In this document: one piece after another, positions 25,945 to 35,934 of the stretch
Layout: each line of letters opens with the position of its first letter
Position numbering within the stretch: the stretch's first letter is position 1
Assembly (NCBI GenBank): GCA_947034885.2
Contig: OX344749.2
Location: forward strand, 31,511,501-31,575,500
Reading direction: 5' to 3'
Length of the DNA stretch: 64,000 nucleotides
From: Thuidium tamariscinum
Lineage: Eukaryota; Streptophyta; Bryopsida; Hypnales; Thuidiaceae
Made by a program: the position numbers and the translations under genes
Notes under the pieces: model-generated
What the model was told of the DNA's origin: nothing
What the model saw: the letters and a program-made list of their open reading frames with translations, nothing else
Databases searched by the model: none

Positions 25945-26874
25945 TTAACCCCTAAAGGACCATTGTCCCCTTGGGGGACAATTTGGAGTTCGGGCAGGTT
26001 CCGTAGACCTCAATTTTTAATGAAACTTTTTGAAACTTTCTCATAAGATAGGAAAACTGATTAGCTTCATGGGAATGGAATTTTTATTTCAATTGGTGAC
26101 CGGGAGCAAAAGTTATACCACAAAAAGCCCAAATTTTCATTCGGCGGGCAGAATTTTTTTTTTGCAAAAAGTCAAATTTAAAAAATAAAAAATAAATTCT
26201 AAAATAATATATTTTTGCCTACATGTGAAGCTTTGATTCACTCTATCTGGACTTATAATGAGAAAGTTATGGACAATCTTGTTTTTCGGGCAATCTAAAC
26301 AATTTCTTGAAAAAATAACTTGTAGGATTCATTTTTGAATGCAATTTTCACAATTTTTCAAAAAAAATTGTTGGACAAGGTTATGTTTACTTTCTAAAAC
26401 AATCTCACCATTGGGATTATTGTATTTCAATGCCATCTTAGAGTTATTAACCATTTAGTTTTTCTTTCAATCTTGGACCTACATCTACTTAACAATTTTT
26501 TAAAGAATGAAAATCAAGTGTTTTTTGTGTGAAATTTTTTTCCTAGACTCTCAACTCAATTTCTTAACACAAAAAATTATAAATTTAAAGTCTATAGTGC
26601 AATTTTTTAATACAAATTCCAATCAAAGTCATCTGAAATTGCAAACCACAGTTCAAAAAAACTTGTATTTCCAACCTTGAATGCTCATATCTTCCAATCT
26701 GTACAGTCAAACTTCATGAAATTTGTACCACTTGATCTCAATCAAGTTAAGTACAAGATTCTATGGTTAGATTCTTAAAAATATATATTTTTTGTTTTCT
26801 TGGATGAATGCAACAGAAATGGCAGTTTTGAGAGGTTTTTGACAGAAAAAAGGCCTTGGTCCTTTAGGGGTTAA
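25945..26874. mobile_element. TTAA-flanked non-autonomous element with perfect 18-bp inverted ends
   Basis: 930 bp. The left end is TTAACCCCTAAAGGACCA, and the right end is its exact reverse complement. If TTAA is the duplicated target, the element proper begins CCCCTAAAGG, matching the TTAA target and CCC-start convention of the piggyBac superfamily. No transposase is encoded. Flanking DNA on both sides matches continuous sequence around 2040-2070 and 52440-52480, which lack the insert, so the borders are well defined. The 18-bp end recurs exactly at 42656. Confidence 0.85.
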
Positions 26875-28300
26875 AGAGGGAGAGAAAAGATTTTTGCACT
26901 TTTTGTGATTATATTTTTTACTTTGAATCTTCTTAGCTTAAAACTTTATATTACTAATTTCTAATTTTTTATAATGAAGAATTGAGTTGAGGGATCTAGG
27001 ATTTTTATTACAAACACATGTAATTTCTCAATCACGAAAAAAAATATTAAATAGAAGTTGGTTTGAGATTGAAGGAAAATCTAAACCATTAATAGCTCTA
27101 AAATAGAATTTAAACATATTAATGTCAATGGTAATATTGTTCTAATAAGAAATCTTAACTTCCTAAAAAAAAATTTGAAAAATTGTAAAAATTGTATTTA
27201 CAAATGAATTCTATAAGTTATTTTTTCAAGGTTGAGGAAACATAACTTTTATATCATTTATCCAAATGGAATGAATCGAAGCTTTTGATGTAGATAAAAA
27301 TTAAAACTATAAAAAAATATCATTAGAAGGGATTTGAGGGTAAGAAAAGCCTATTTTAGAATTGTTCCCTTGTGTGATCCTTGTGCTAATTCAATGACTC
27401 AATTTGCACTAGCCTTCATAATGAATGTCACGGGCAATTTATAAAATGGACCTCATCACTCTATCTTGAGGTTCAAGGGGTGGATAAATAATCCCTCTAT
27501 TCTCGTCTCTTTTTCATTAAAATCACCTTCTATTGATTCTATTTTTACTTGACATGTTTATTATTCTTTTTTAACACCATTTAGATACCTTCTAGACTTG
27601 TTTATAGGGATTTTCTTTCAAAAATGTGGTCACCTTATTTATCCTCTATTCCTTTCAACATAGTGATTTTGTTGTATATAAAAGAGAGAAATATAATCTT
27701 TAAGAGGTGAGAAAAAAATAGAAAACTTAAAGGTTGCTATTATATGAGCCTATGAGTGTGAGCCCAAGAGTTTAGAAGATAATACAAATGTGGTATAAGT
27801 GTCTATATTAAAGAAGCCTTTTATAATTATAGTACATTTATGTTATAGATAACTATATTATAGGTGTTTATATTATTAACACCTTCAATGGTTGTAGAAT
27901 ATCTATTTGTACATACACTGAAGGCTCACATACTAGCATTGTTGATTGTATGGGTACAAATTCAAACCTTGAAGAGTGTGAGATATAATCCGGGGGTGCA
28001 ATTTTGTGAGCCTTGGAGCTAAGCTTGTGAGCTTGTGAGCCTAAGAGCCTCCAATTATTGGCATATTTTTTTGGTAATTTGAAAATAAAGACCTATGACC
28101 GTAGTTCAGAGGCAAGGTGAATTGCAATTACATAGCAAATTTTTTTTGGCAATTGAAGCTTCTTGATTACAACAAAAGGTAAGGAAATAATACATTATAG
28201 AAAATATAATATATCATGCTATAAATAAACATCAAACTCATGTAGAAATATAGTAGATAAGGCTTATGGAGTAGATTCATGAAGAATACAATTAGAAGAT
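26875..28300. other. AT-rich DNA, older repeat remnants
   Basis: 26875-27300 continues the older TTAA-family copy interrupted by the preceding insertion. 27736-27950 is a separate dispersed repeat. 27990-28060 has GTGAGCCT/GAGCTTGTGAGC words. No gene seen. Confidence 0.45.
27736..27950 (+). repeat. Dispersed repeat, matches 63681-63912
   Basis: Both copies run from GCTATTATAT.AGCCTA through TTAAAGAAGCCTTTTAT-like sequence and TATAGATA.CTATATTAT to TCACATACTAGC. Direct orientation; no coding capacity. Confidence 0.6.
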
Positions 28301-28339
28301 CTAGATGCAAAGCTTTCATCACTATGTAATTATGTTCTC

Positions 28340-29460
28340 ATACATTTCTAGAGCAGAATCTTCAATTTGCCAAAGAAACAAAAACAATAAGGTAAGTATT
28401 GGAAATAGTAGTCTAACCTTTCAATTAAGCTTTTCTTCATTAGCTCATCTTGAAGAGAAATGGCAAGCCTCTCAAATTGGACAGGAAGAATTGAGCCCCC
28501 TAAGCCACTTGACTTTTTGGTTGGGTCTTGCATTTGTAATAGCAATAAGCTGAAATTTGTTTAAGCTCAACTCTTCAACATAATACAAACTCCAGTGTTG
28601 CTCAACCCAGGAATTACCACAAGAATTTTAATAGTATCCTCAATAACAACATTGCAAAGAAAAAAATGCAGTGAGAGAACCTATGGAAGTACTTCTTTAA
28701 GCCAGTCATTCTCCAAGGGTATATGAGCTACAAAAACAATCTTAGAAAGTTTTTTGTATAGCTTCTTGGTTGATTCCTTTGTAGCCACCCACATTGCCAC
28801 TACAACCCTTTGAACGGTTACCTCTTCTAAAGGTATTTCCTCGTGATACTTGCAGACACTAGCATCTACCATTGTTGCAATCTCTTGCTATAAAATGAAA
28901 ATCATTAAAAACATATGAATAATCAATGTATAAAGTAGAACAAAAAGGTTGCCATCTTAATAGCAAAAACATACTAAAAAGAATGTAAAACAGTAAGGTA
29001 ATGAAAGTCTTACTTGAAAAATGAAGGATGTAAAGACATCTAACGGCATGAAATACCATATCTTTCGAGTATTCTATTGACATGCTTTCATATCTTTTGC
29101 ACTCAAAAGTTCATTGAACTTGTCAATAGGCATAAACCCATACTTTTTAATATGATATAAAGTATAAATTAGATTTGTCTTCACATGCAAATGATGTGTG
29201 TGCCTATACAAAAAGTAAGATTCAACTAATTACCTCAAAGCAACTACAAATGAAACAAATTTTAAAAATAATAAAAGAGAAAGAAAGCTACTTGTTAATA
29301 TCTTGCATAACCAGTATCACTGCACTAACTCGACCTCTTGTATCTAAGACAATGGAGTCCATATAGATGTACCAATTCTTCTTTAATTTATAGAGTAGAA
29401 TGACTTAATATGTCCCATTTGTGCAATACATCAGTGATTTCCATCGCAAACATAGAAATT
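28340..29460 (-). pseudogene. Decayed gene with a DGNH(R) ParB-like motif
   Basis: Read on the minus strand, 29452-29431 encodes VCDGNH followed by TGA where a CGA arginine would complete DGNHR, a motif typical of ParB/sulfiredoxin-type domains. Further along come DSIVLDTRGRVSAVI (about 29360-29300), PIDKFNELL then a stop (about 29130-29060), and an open stretch of 63 codons at 28872-28681 (EEIPLEEVTVQRVV..). Stops and frame changes interrupt these, and no intact chain exists. I read it as a relict, probably mobile-element-derived gene. The motif is short, so the family call is tentative. Confidence 0.4.
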
Positions 29461-30234
29461 TGCATCCACCAAGTATTCCCGGGGAGGACACTTCTAGTAC
29501 TTTTGGGGGACCCACGTGCGGCGGTGGGGTATTTTTAGGGGGCCTATTTACTTCCTAGAAAGCATTTAAAGGACCCCTATTATTATATAAAGCCAAAAAA
29601 TTACCCATACTATCATATCTATCATTACTTATAATATGTAGGCAAAAGGAATATATTAGAGGCTATTTTCTTTGTAAGGGTTAAAACTAACAAAAAAATA
29701 ATGAGAATACAAGTGACTAACAAATACCTTATAGAAAAATAGATTCAAATTATAACAATGCATGAACACAAATACAACACAAATACATGCATGAAAAGCA
29801 AAACATTAAGGTTGAAAAAATATTGAAGAGATTTTAAGGACAAAAATGTGTTTAAAAACACAAACGTGAAGTTAATCTGTAAACTATGACCACAAATATA
29901 TGCCGCAGTACAAAAAAATACATCATAAATACGCCGTTCTAACTCCTGCACCCAACCAAATTGCAAACATCAATGGAGTTAGATCATTAAATCTGCCATT
30001 TCATCCACAATACCTCAAAATCATTGTAAGGACAAGTCCAGTACCATCATAAGGACAAGTCAATTGCTGTCAATACAAATGGTAGAATGGTTTATTATTT
30101 ACAAGCAAGAATTTACTCCATAATGCAGTGTAGAATACTAAACTCAAAAATTAATAGCAACTGAATTGAAGCGCACAAACTCATCCTCAAAGATCTAAAT
30201 GCAAACTGAATTGAATTGAACTCTAAACTCTAAA
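29461..30234. other. Intergenic, nothing recognised
   Basis: A short GC-richer piece at about 29470-29580 contains GGGGGACCCACGTGCGGCGG; the rest is AT-rich. No gene or clear repeat seen. Confidence 0.4.
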
Positions 30235-30656
30235 CCTCCCCAAAAAGCATTTCAGCACCCGACTTTCCATCACTTCCACTTATGCCAGAGCTTGTCACTG
30301 ACTGACCTTTGTCTGCTTTTCTATTCACAATTCCAAGTCCTTGCGTGAAGTGTTGCACACCATCGCATTGTGAATTCGAACTCAATCTATGACACCTGCA
30401 GCAAAAAGATGTCAGATCTCAACCCAGTCTTGCCTAATGGTGGAGAGTTGAAGCAAAGAACAAAACTACCGAGTATTTGGAGAAAAACGAACACCGAAGT
30501 TACACCCTTACATTGAACTAGCAATATAGTACCTTTTTCTTTTGACTTCTCAGTGGCCTAAACCGAAGTTTCTCCCCAAAATTGACCGCACCTGCAGCTC
30601 CAGTGTCATCTGGTGCCTGAGAAGGCAATACCGCATCTCTTTGTCTTACTCCAAAT
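30235..30656 (-). other. Two possible exons of an unrecognised gene or captured fragment
   Basis: On the minus strand 30656-30533 is bounded by TTCTTCAG and GTACTA and reads FGVRQRDAVLPSQ..FRPLRSQKKK. 30395-about 30235 follows GCTGCAG and has a 54-codon open frame (CHRLSSNSQ..EMLFGEV, stop). Both look protein-like, but their phases do not join: in the frame left by the first, the second stops after two codons. They may be a broken gene end. No family recognised. Confidence 0.3.
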
Positions 30657-30985
30657 CTGAAGAAACAAACAAGAATATAGCATCAAGCAAGCAATCTCGG
30701 CAGGAACTCAACAGTCTACCTATGCTAAAACAGAGATTTTGAAACAAAACATATGACAAGTTAATACAGAATGATGACTTCTTTTATAAAATTGGATTGA
30801 TATCCATCAGATAGACACTTCAGCTACATATTAATCGATGCAAATGGAATAAAGAACTTGACAGCGCTGAGGATGATGCTGAGAATATCATTGGCAAATA
30901 CCTTGCATTGGAAAAACAAAATAAGCGGTTGTGAATAACATCATCCTTGTTGGCAATTTTCATTGGGAGTGAATTCACTAATTAC

Positions 30986-31712
30986 CTCAATTGAAACTCC
31001 AGTTTCTTCACCTAGAGCGTGCATGTTTGCCAAGCCCTTCAAGTAGTTTGGGCCTCCTCGTCGCACATAAATGTTCATCCTTGCTGCTTTGGGATCAGAT
31101 TGCTAGCAACAGACAACAAATGATGAGTTGACAAATAACAAAATGTCAAGGGAGCTTTGGTTAAAACCTGGTACACAAGACAAATGTGTGTTGAATCTCG
31201 AGGGGGAAGGAAGCTTACCTTCTCATGCATGGCACGAATGATACCATTGAAAGTGGTTGCCACATCAGTGAATTAGCAATGCCTGAGCCTCCAACTACCA
31301 ATGCTCTCTTGCGGCCATCAGGGTTTGCGGTTGCACATTGACACGATCAAGAACTATGTTAGAATCTACATTGATTCTCCCTCCAGTACTTTTGAAAGCG
31401 AGGTAAGAATCAAAACCTGTATGAACCATAGAACTTAGCTTTGTAAAGTGGTCATAAAGGTTCCATGCAGTAGAAGGATCAAACAGTCACAAGCAAGCTC
31501 AAGAGAGAATTAGATTGAAACTAGGTCCACCATTGTCTGGAAGAAGAATGAACTGAAGGAATTACAATAAGTACGGCTAAAAACTGACGGGAGGAAAAAA
31601 TTACATCAATCAAGGCACGTGCATACTGAAAGGTCTCCTCCTCGTTTGGAGCTCCGCTATATTCAGCATAATTGTCAAGTTCTTGTGCATAACCCAGATC
31701 CCCCAATGTTAC
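30986..31712 (-). pseudogene. ATP-citrate lyase subunit A (ACLA) 3'-part fragment
   Basis: ATP-citrate lyase makes cytosolic acetyl-CoA from citrate; subunit A carries the ATP-grasp part. Three exons from the C-terminal part are recognisable on the minus strand: 31712-31605 ([20 protein letters not shown]..), 31337-31219 (CATANPDGRKRALVVGG..FNGIIRAMHEK) and 30986-31102 read from 31102 ([21 protein letters not shown]). Lesions: one T is missing near 31272, shifting frame just after GIAN; the acceptor of the middle exon reads AA instead of AG; the last exon (VYGPEATMTG..) and the N-terminal two thirds are absent. The fragment starts about 250 bp beyond the stop of the transposase-like gene, in the same orientation. 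Confidence 0.75.
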
Positions 31713-31956
31713 GACAAACCCCTGAGAATCTTCAGCTGTAAGGTTGTCCTCCAACTTTTGAAGCCTGCTGATGCTTCAACTACTCCAGCTGCAACTGTAA
31801 AACTTTGGTTAATGCACTATAAGAGAAACAATTTACTTGGATAGAGTTTCACTTGGGTCCAGTACCAAGTTTCTCATTACAGGTGTATAATTACGAAATG
31901 CAAAACATAGTCAGGAGTCACAATAGCTTCATAAATTGGGCAGTCCATACCTAAAA

Positions 31957-34900
31957 TCATCTTGCATTTTTGTCGGTCACAAACTCGCGCAAATGCTCTG
32001 TATCATTGTGATCTAGAGAGTAGACCTCATTTGCAGGGTTATACGCCAAGGTCACGGTACATATAATGCAATCAATGTCGATCCATTTGCTGTCAGTATG
32101 ATCGTACTTGAATTTGTCTCGTCCAATATATTTGCGGTAATACTGCAACATGACCTCAATATGCGGATTCTGAGCTTTTCGCTTCCCATTTTCCTCCAAT
32201 CTCGCAAGCAAGTCCACAGGCTGCCGCAGCACACCGAACTGCTTTCCATTGTGCCGCCTCATAGCCTGGACTCTACCCAACCAGCAAACACCCTCATCTA
32301 CAGCATGTAAAACATTAGTAGGAGTTAACCTTGAAATATTGGATGGACGACCTCGTTTACGCTTTGCAGCAGATATGACAATAGAAGACAACCGAGTAGT
32401 GCTTCGCTGGACAAAATGAACAGCACAATCAGACCCAATAGACAGCAAACCTGACCCTGATGACAAGCCCGCCTGCATACAATTGTCGTGGTTATTAAAC
32501 TGAATGCTATGCTTTACTCTAGCCAATCGATCCTTAGAAAGAAAGGTACTGCCATTCAGCTGCGAAACGAGAGTAGACTTGTAAATGCAATGGTTATCCA
32601 CGCTGACAATTGCTTCAATTAGCTGACTGCTTGCCGGCTGTGAAACTTGAACCTCGGCACCATTAAGCAAATTAGTCACTGCATCTCGGGCTTCATCTTG
32701 AAGACTTGTTAAATGGTCAGGTAAGCAATCCTCTGTAGTGTTTTCCTCTAGGTTGTCCCTCATGTGAGGTGCTGCAAGTTCAGGTGTTGAAGGTTCGTTC
32801 TGTAAGCGATCCCGCAAGACCTCGGAGTCCCCATCCTCCCCAGCCGTCGGTCTAGCACCTGGTTTGTAATGGAAGCATTTAGGGTCTTCTCTCTCCACCA
32901 GCCATGGCTTGTCATACCAAATTCTCCGTCGTGGCTGGCATTGTGAACTTGGAGCCATATTCAAAGACCTCAACATGCCTTGGGCTTGTTTCAGTCCCTC
33001 CTGCAGCACTGATATTACCTCTGCGTTTGTTGGAATGAGGCTGTAGTCACCCAAATTGCACCACTGCTCCCCAGGTTGCAGCTTGTGCAATGATTCCCAG
33101 ACAAGGTCCATCTTGTTGTGTTGTTTCTTGAAGACTAAACCATTCTTCCCATACTCAACAGCTGAAATGTGGTTCAATGTATTTGCAATGTTCACCAATT
33201 GGTGGAAGTCATAGGCACGTTCTTGGCCATTCATGCCACCAATTCTTGAGAAGAAGATTTCGCAGGAATCACTCCCAGTCAAATGCAGCGGCACAGCTAA
33301 GTTGGGGAACTTGTCTCTGAAATGACAAATTAGAAGAACAACAAAATGACATGATAATTGAATATCAATAAAACATTGTAGGCTTACAAAATTCTTTGCC
33401 TGCACAGGTTTTTGTGAATTCCCCAATACACTATGATCTCCGTGCTGCAACCACAATCTCCAAAGTCGTAAGAAAAAGGAGACCTTGCCACACAATACTA
33501 TCCTAGAACGTAAATCCAAAACAGGAGAACAGAAAATGTCAATATAGGAAGCACATATATCCAAGTAAAATTCCGTTCCAAGGGTTCTTTCACGATGAGG
33601 ATAATCTGGAGCACGCATGCGAGCCAAACATGTCCTGACTTTTGACTGACACAACCTCTGAGCCGCAGCCCAATTTTTCCGGTCCCTTCTTTCTACATCT
33701 TCTCTTGTCAAACCATGTTCTTCAACCGTAAACTGCTGAAATACTTGCTCTATGTGACCATGGAGACACAAATCTCCTCCTAATTGCAAAGTTCTAGCGG
33801 CTGAAAGCAACGGATTAATTAGTTTTTTCCCATTATGGAGATAATCTTGGTCATGAAGACCCTTAGCATTCCCACACGAATCTAAAGAAGCAGTGAACAC
33901 CCAACCCTCCCACCCTACATCCAAGCGGATTCCATCGTTCCTCTGGTAGTCTGCCAGCATCAGCTGCCTCCTACGAGAGTCACCGTCACTGGCGTGTCCC
34001 ACAATCGGGCCTACTGCTGCAAGGCATTCTTGTTCCCACAACTTGTCAGTACTGTCCCACTGACCTCTAACCCAATCGGAATTGAAGCAGTTGCAAGTGC
34101 AGCAGACAACTAGCACAATTCGAGGAAGTAGTTCATGCAAAGGATTTACAACAACTACTCGAGCAAAACTCCCTTTCCTGTTGTTGGAAAATGATTCTAA
34201 CATTTTTCGATACCCCTCCTCACCACTCCCAACAATTGGCCTGAAACCAGACACACAGACATGGTTCTCAGAAGGACCACAAAACCCAGCAAGAGTATCC
34301 CACTTACTTTCCCAAGCCACTCTCCCTTTAACTTTTGTTTCATCCTCAGCGAGAATTACTGGTACTGGACCTAGAATGTTATGAGCCAACTTAGCATCCC
34401 TATAAATCTGTGCCACAGCTGCAAAAATTTGTGGGTGTTCACCGGGTAAAAATTGGACCCCTTTCCCTCCCTCCCGTTTCACTTGACGGTAACTTGCACC
34501 TAAGTAGTTCAAAGAAAATAGATCGACCATCCTACGACCACCGTAAACCTTCATAACTTCCCCTAAGCACTTCGTGTTCTTACTGTACCGCTTTCCTCTA
34601 CGATCACGGTTGAGATTCTGCGCCACATCACGGAGGAAATCCCACAGCGCAGGCTTTCCACCTAAAGCACCGGACCTGTGGGCGTTGATTACATTTTGAC
34701 AAAATTTCAGAACATTGTTCCCACAAGAAGCCTCTCTAGCTAAATCACTCAAACTTGGATGCTTGACCTTGAGCTGAACAATCCTAGCCTGAGCGGACCT
34801 ATGCAACAGTTTCTGATTCTTAAGTTCCTTCCTGAGTTTCCGACCATGCCCAGCAAGTTCCAAAATGGACAGGTAAGCAAGTCGCCTTCCGGCTCCTGTG

Positions 34901-35934
34901 CTTCTCGATCCCCGTTTTTCTACGCTAAACCCTTCCCTCACAACTCGTTTATAAAAGTCATTTTCTTGTGGGATAGAAGAGCACATTTTGCAAGAGAGAT
35001 GTGGGAATCCCTTACCAGATTTATCAACCCTAATACAAGATGTATGCCTAAACGTACCGCTGATTTTTATAACTTTTGACCCTCTAGTGAAACTCGCAGT
35101 CAAATGAGGTTCGGGATACCAAACTGAACCGACATGAAGGTCATTCAGCAACTCAGAAACAGAGTAAGACAAACCACCGTAAATGCAATGTGGACCTTGA
35201 AAACCCCAACACAAGGAACCCAACAATGCATTCATGCGGGATTCTAAACACTCACCTGATTGAGATTGAGGCAAAGAACCAGCGTGGTCGCCTTGAGGCA
35301 GCTCCTTAGCGTAGTCGGCCTGAGGCAGGGAACCAACGTCGTGGGCAGTAGCATCCTCAAGAACTCCAGATTCGGCCCTCCACCATCTTCCAAGATTCGG
35401 CTGATTTGAGTGTACACTGACCGCAGAGGAGAGGGCAGGCCGGCCTCTTTGTCCAGACAGGAGTGGGGCGCTGTGTTTCTTCCCCGTCTTCGCCTTCTCT
35501 ACGGCCTGTAAGTGCTTGGTAGACACCAAGTGCTGCTCCAAATTAGATTCCAAATTCTTCTTGGGCGGGCACAGGTTGTGCATCTCTCGACAATAGAAAC
35601 AGCGCACCTTCATCCAGAAACTCTTTCGTTTGCCTTCTTTGAGCGGCTGGAACACGGTGAAAGGCTTCTGCAAATCTCCCAAACTAGCGTTCACTGCTTC
35701 CATGACTTCAATGCCTTCTTGTATCAATCTCTCGTGCATCTCCGGAGTCAATGGAACGTTCCTACCCTTAGGAGCAACAGATTGCGGGTGATCAGCGTAT
35801 TCCACTCCATTATGAGCGCACCAATTCTTCACATGGGTGTTGCTGACCAAGTGCTTCCATCTGAAATTGTTGAAGAGATTTCCAATGTTGCTCCTCTCGT
35901 GCTTACCACTGCCCCCCCAACCTCCTTGCAGCAT
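31957..35934 (-). CDS. Giant transposase-like zinc-finger/AT-hook protein (main open frame, 1,325 codons)
   Basis: Uninterrupted frame from the first ATG at 35934 to TGA at 31957. In order: an N-terminal region with a C-x2-C..H-x5-H finger (CFYC at about 35600; HLVSTKH at about 35515-35540); RGRP near 35445; a long middle with three acidic motifs spaced like a DDE/RNase-H-fold core, AEDETK (34350-34333), ASDGDSRRR (33993-33970) and GSDSCEIFFSRIGG (about 33285-33245); an AT-hook-like KRKRGRPS (about 32360); and a C-terminal 120-residue block (CWLGRVQ..FVTDKNAR) of unknown fold. The last acidic motif resembles the D..E-FF motif of P-element/THAP9-type transposases. Catalytic competence and family are inference. 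The apparent N-terminus lies upstream in another frame. No terminal inverted repeats were found. Confidence 0.6.
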   Translation of the reverse strand: MLQGGWGGSGKHERSNIGNLFNNFRWKHLVSNTHVKNWCAHNGVEYADHPQSVAPKGRNVPLTPEMHERLIQEGIEVMEAVNASLGDLQKPFTVFQPLKEGKRKSFWMKVRCFYCREMHNLCPPKKNLESNLEQHLVSTKHLQAVEKAKTGKKHSAPLLSGQRGRPALSSAVSVHSNQPNLGRWWRAESGVLEDATAHDVGSLPQADYAKELPQGDHAGSLPQSQSGECLESRMNALLGSLCWGFQGPHCIYGGLSYSVSELLNDLHVGSVWYPEPHLTASFTRGSKVIKISGTFRHTSCIRVDKSGKGFPHLSCKMCSSIPQENDFYKRVVREGFSVEKRGSRSTGAGRRLAYLSILELAGHGRKLRKELKNQKLLHRSAQARIVQLKVKHPSLSDLAREASCGNNVLKFCQNVINAHRSGALGGKPALWDFLRDVAQNLNRDRRGKRYSKNTKCLGEVMKVYGGRRMVDLFSLNYLGASYRQVKREGGKGVQFLPGEHPQIFAAVAQIYRDAKLAHNILGPVPVILAEDETKVKGRVAWESKWDTLAGFCGPSENHVCVSGFRPIVGSGEEGYRKMLESFSNNRKGSFARVVVVNPLHELLPRIVLVVCCTCNCFNSDWVRGQWDSTDKLWEQECLAAVGPIVGHASDGDSRRRQLMLADYQRNDGIRLDVGWEGWVFTASLDSCGNAKGLHDQDYLHNGKKLINPLLSAARTLQLGGDLCLHGHIEQVFQQFTVEEHGLTREDVERRDRKNWAAAQRLCQSKVRTCLARMRAPDYPHRERTLGTEFYLDICASYIDIFCSPVLDLRSRIVLCGKVSFFLRLWRLWLQHGDHSVLGNSQKPVQAKNFVSLQCFIDIQLSCHFVVLLICHFRDKFPNLAVPLHLTGSDSCEIFFSRIGGMNGQERAYDFHQLVNIANTLNHISAVEYGKNGLVFKKQHNKMDLVWESLHKLQPGEQWCNLGDYSLIPTNAEVISVLQEGLKQAQGMLRSLNMAPSSQCQPRRRIWYDKPWLVEREDPKCFHYKPGARPTAGEDGDSEVLRDRLQNEPSTPELAAPHMRDNLEENTTEDCLPDHLTSLQDEARDAVTNLLNGAEVQVSQPASSQLIEAIVSVDNHCIYKSTLVSQLNGSTFLSKDRLARVKHSIQFNNHDNCMQAGLSSGSGLLSIGSDCAVHFVQRSTTRLSSIVISAAKRKRGRPSNISRLTPTNVLHAVDEGVCWLGRVQAMRRHNGKQFGVLRQPVDLLARLEENGKRKAQNPHIEVMLQYYRKYIGRDKFKYDHTDSKWIDIDCIICTVTLAYNPANEVYSLDHNDTEHLREFVTDKNAR

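Noticed and set aside
33319..33390. Possible 71-nt intron inside the transposase-like frame (GTAAGC..TTTCAG)
   Set aside because: The splice motifs look good, but removing 71 nt breaks the frame. The enclosed residues (QCFIDIQLSCHFVVLL) also read as a sensible helix leading into the GSDSCE motif. Kept as coding.
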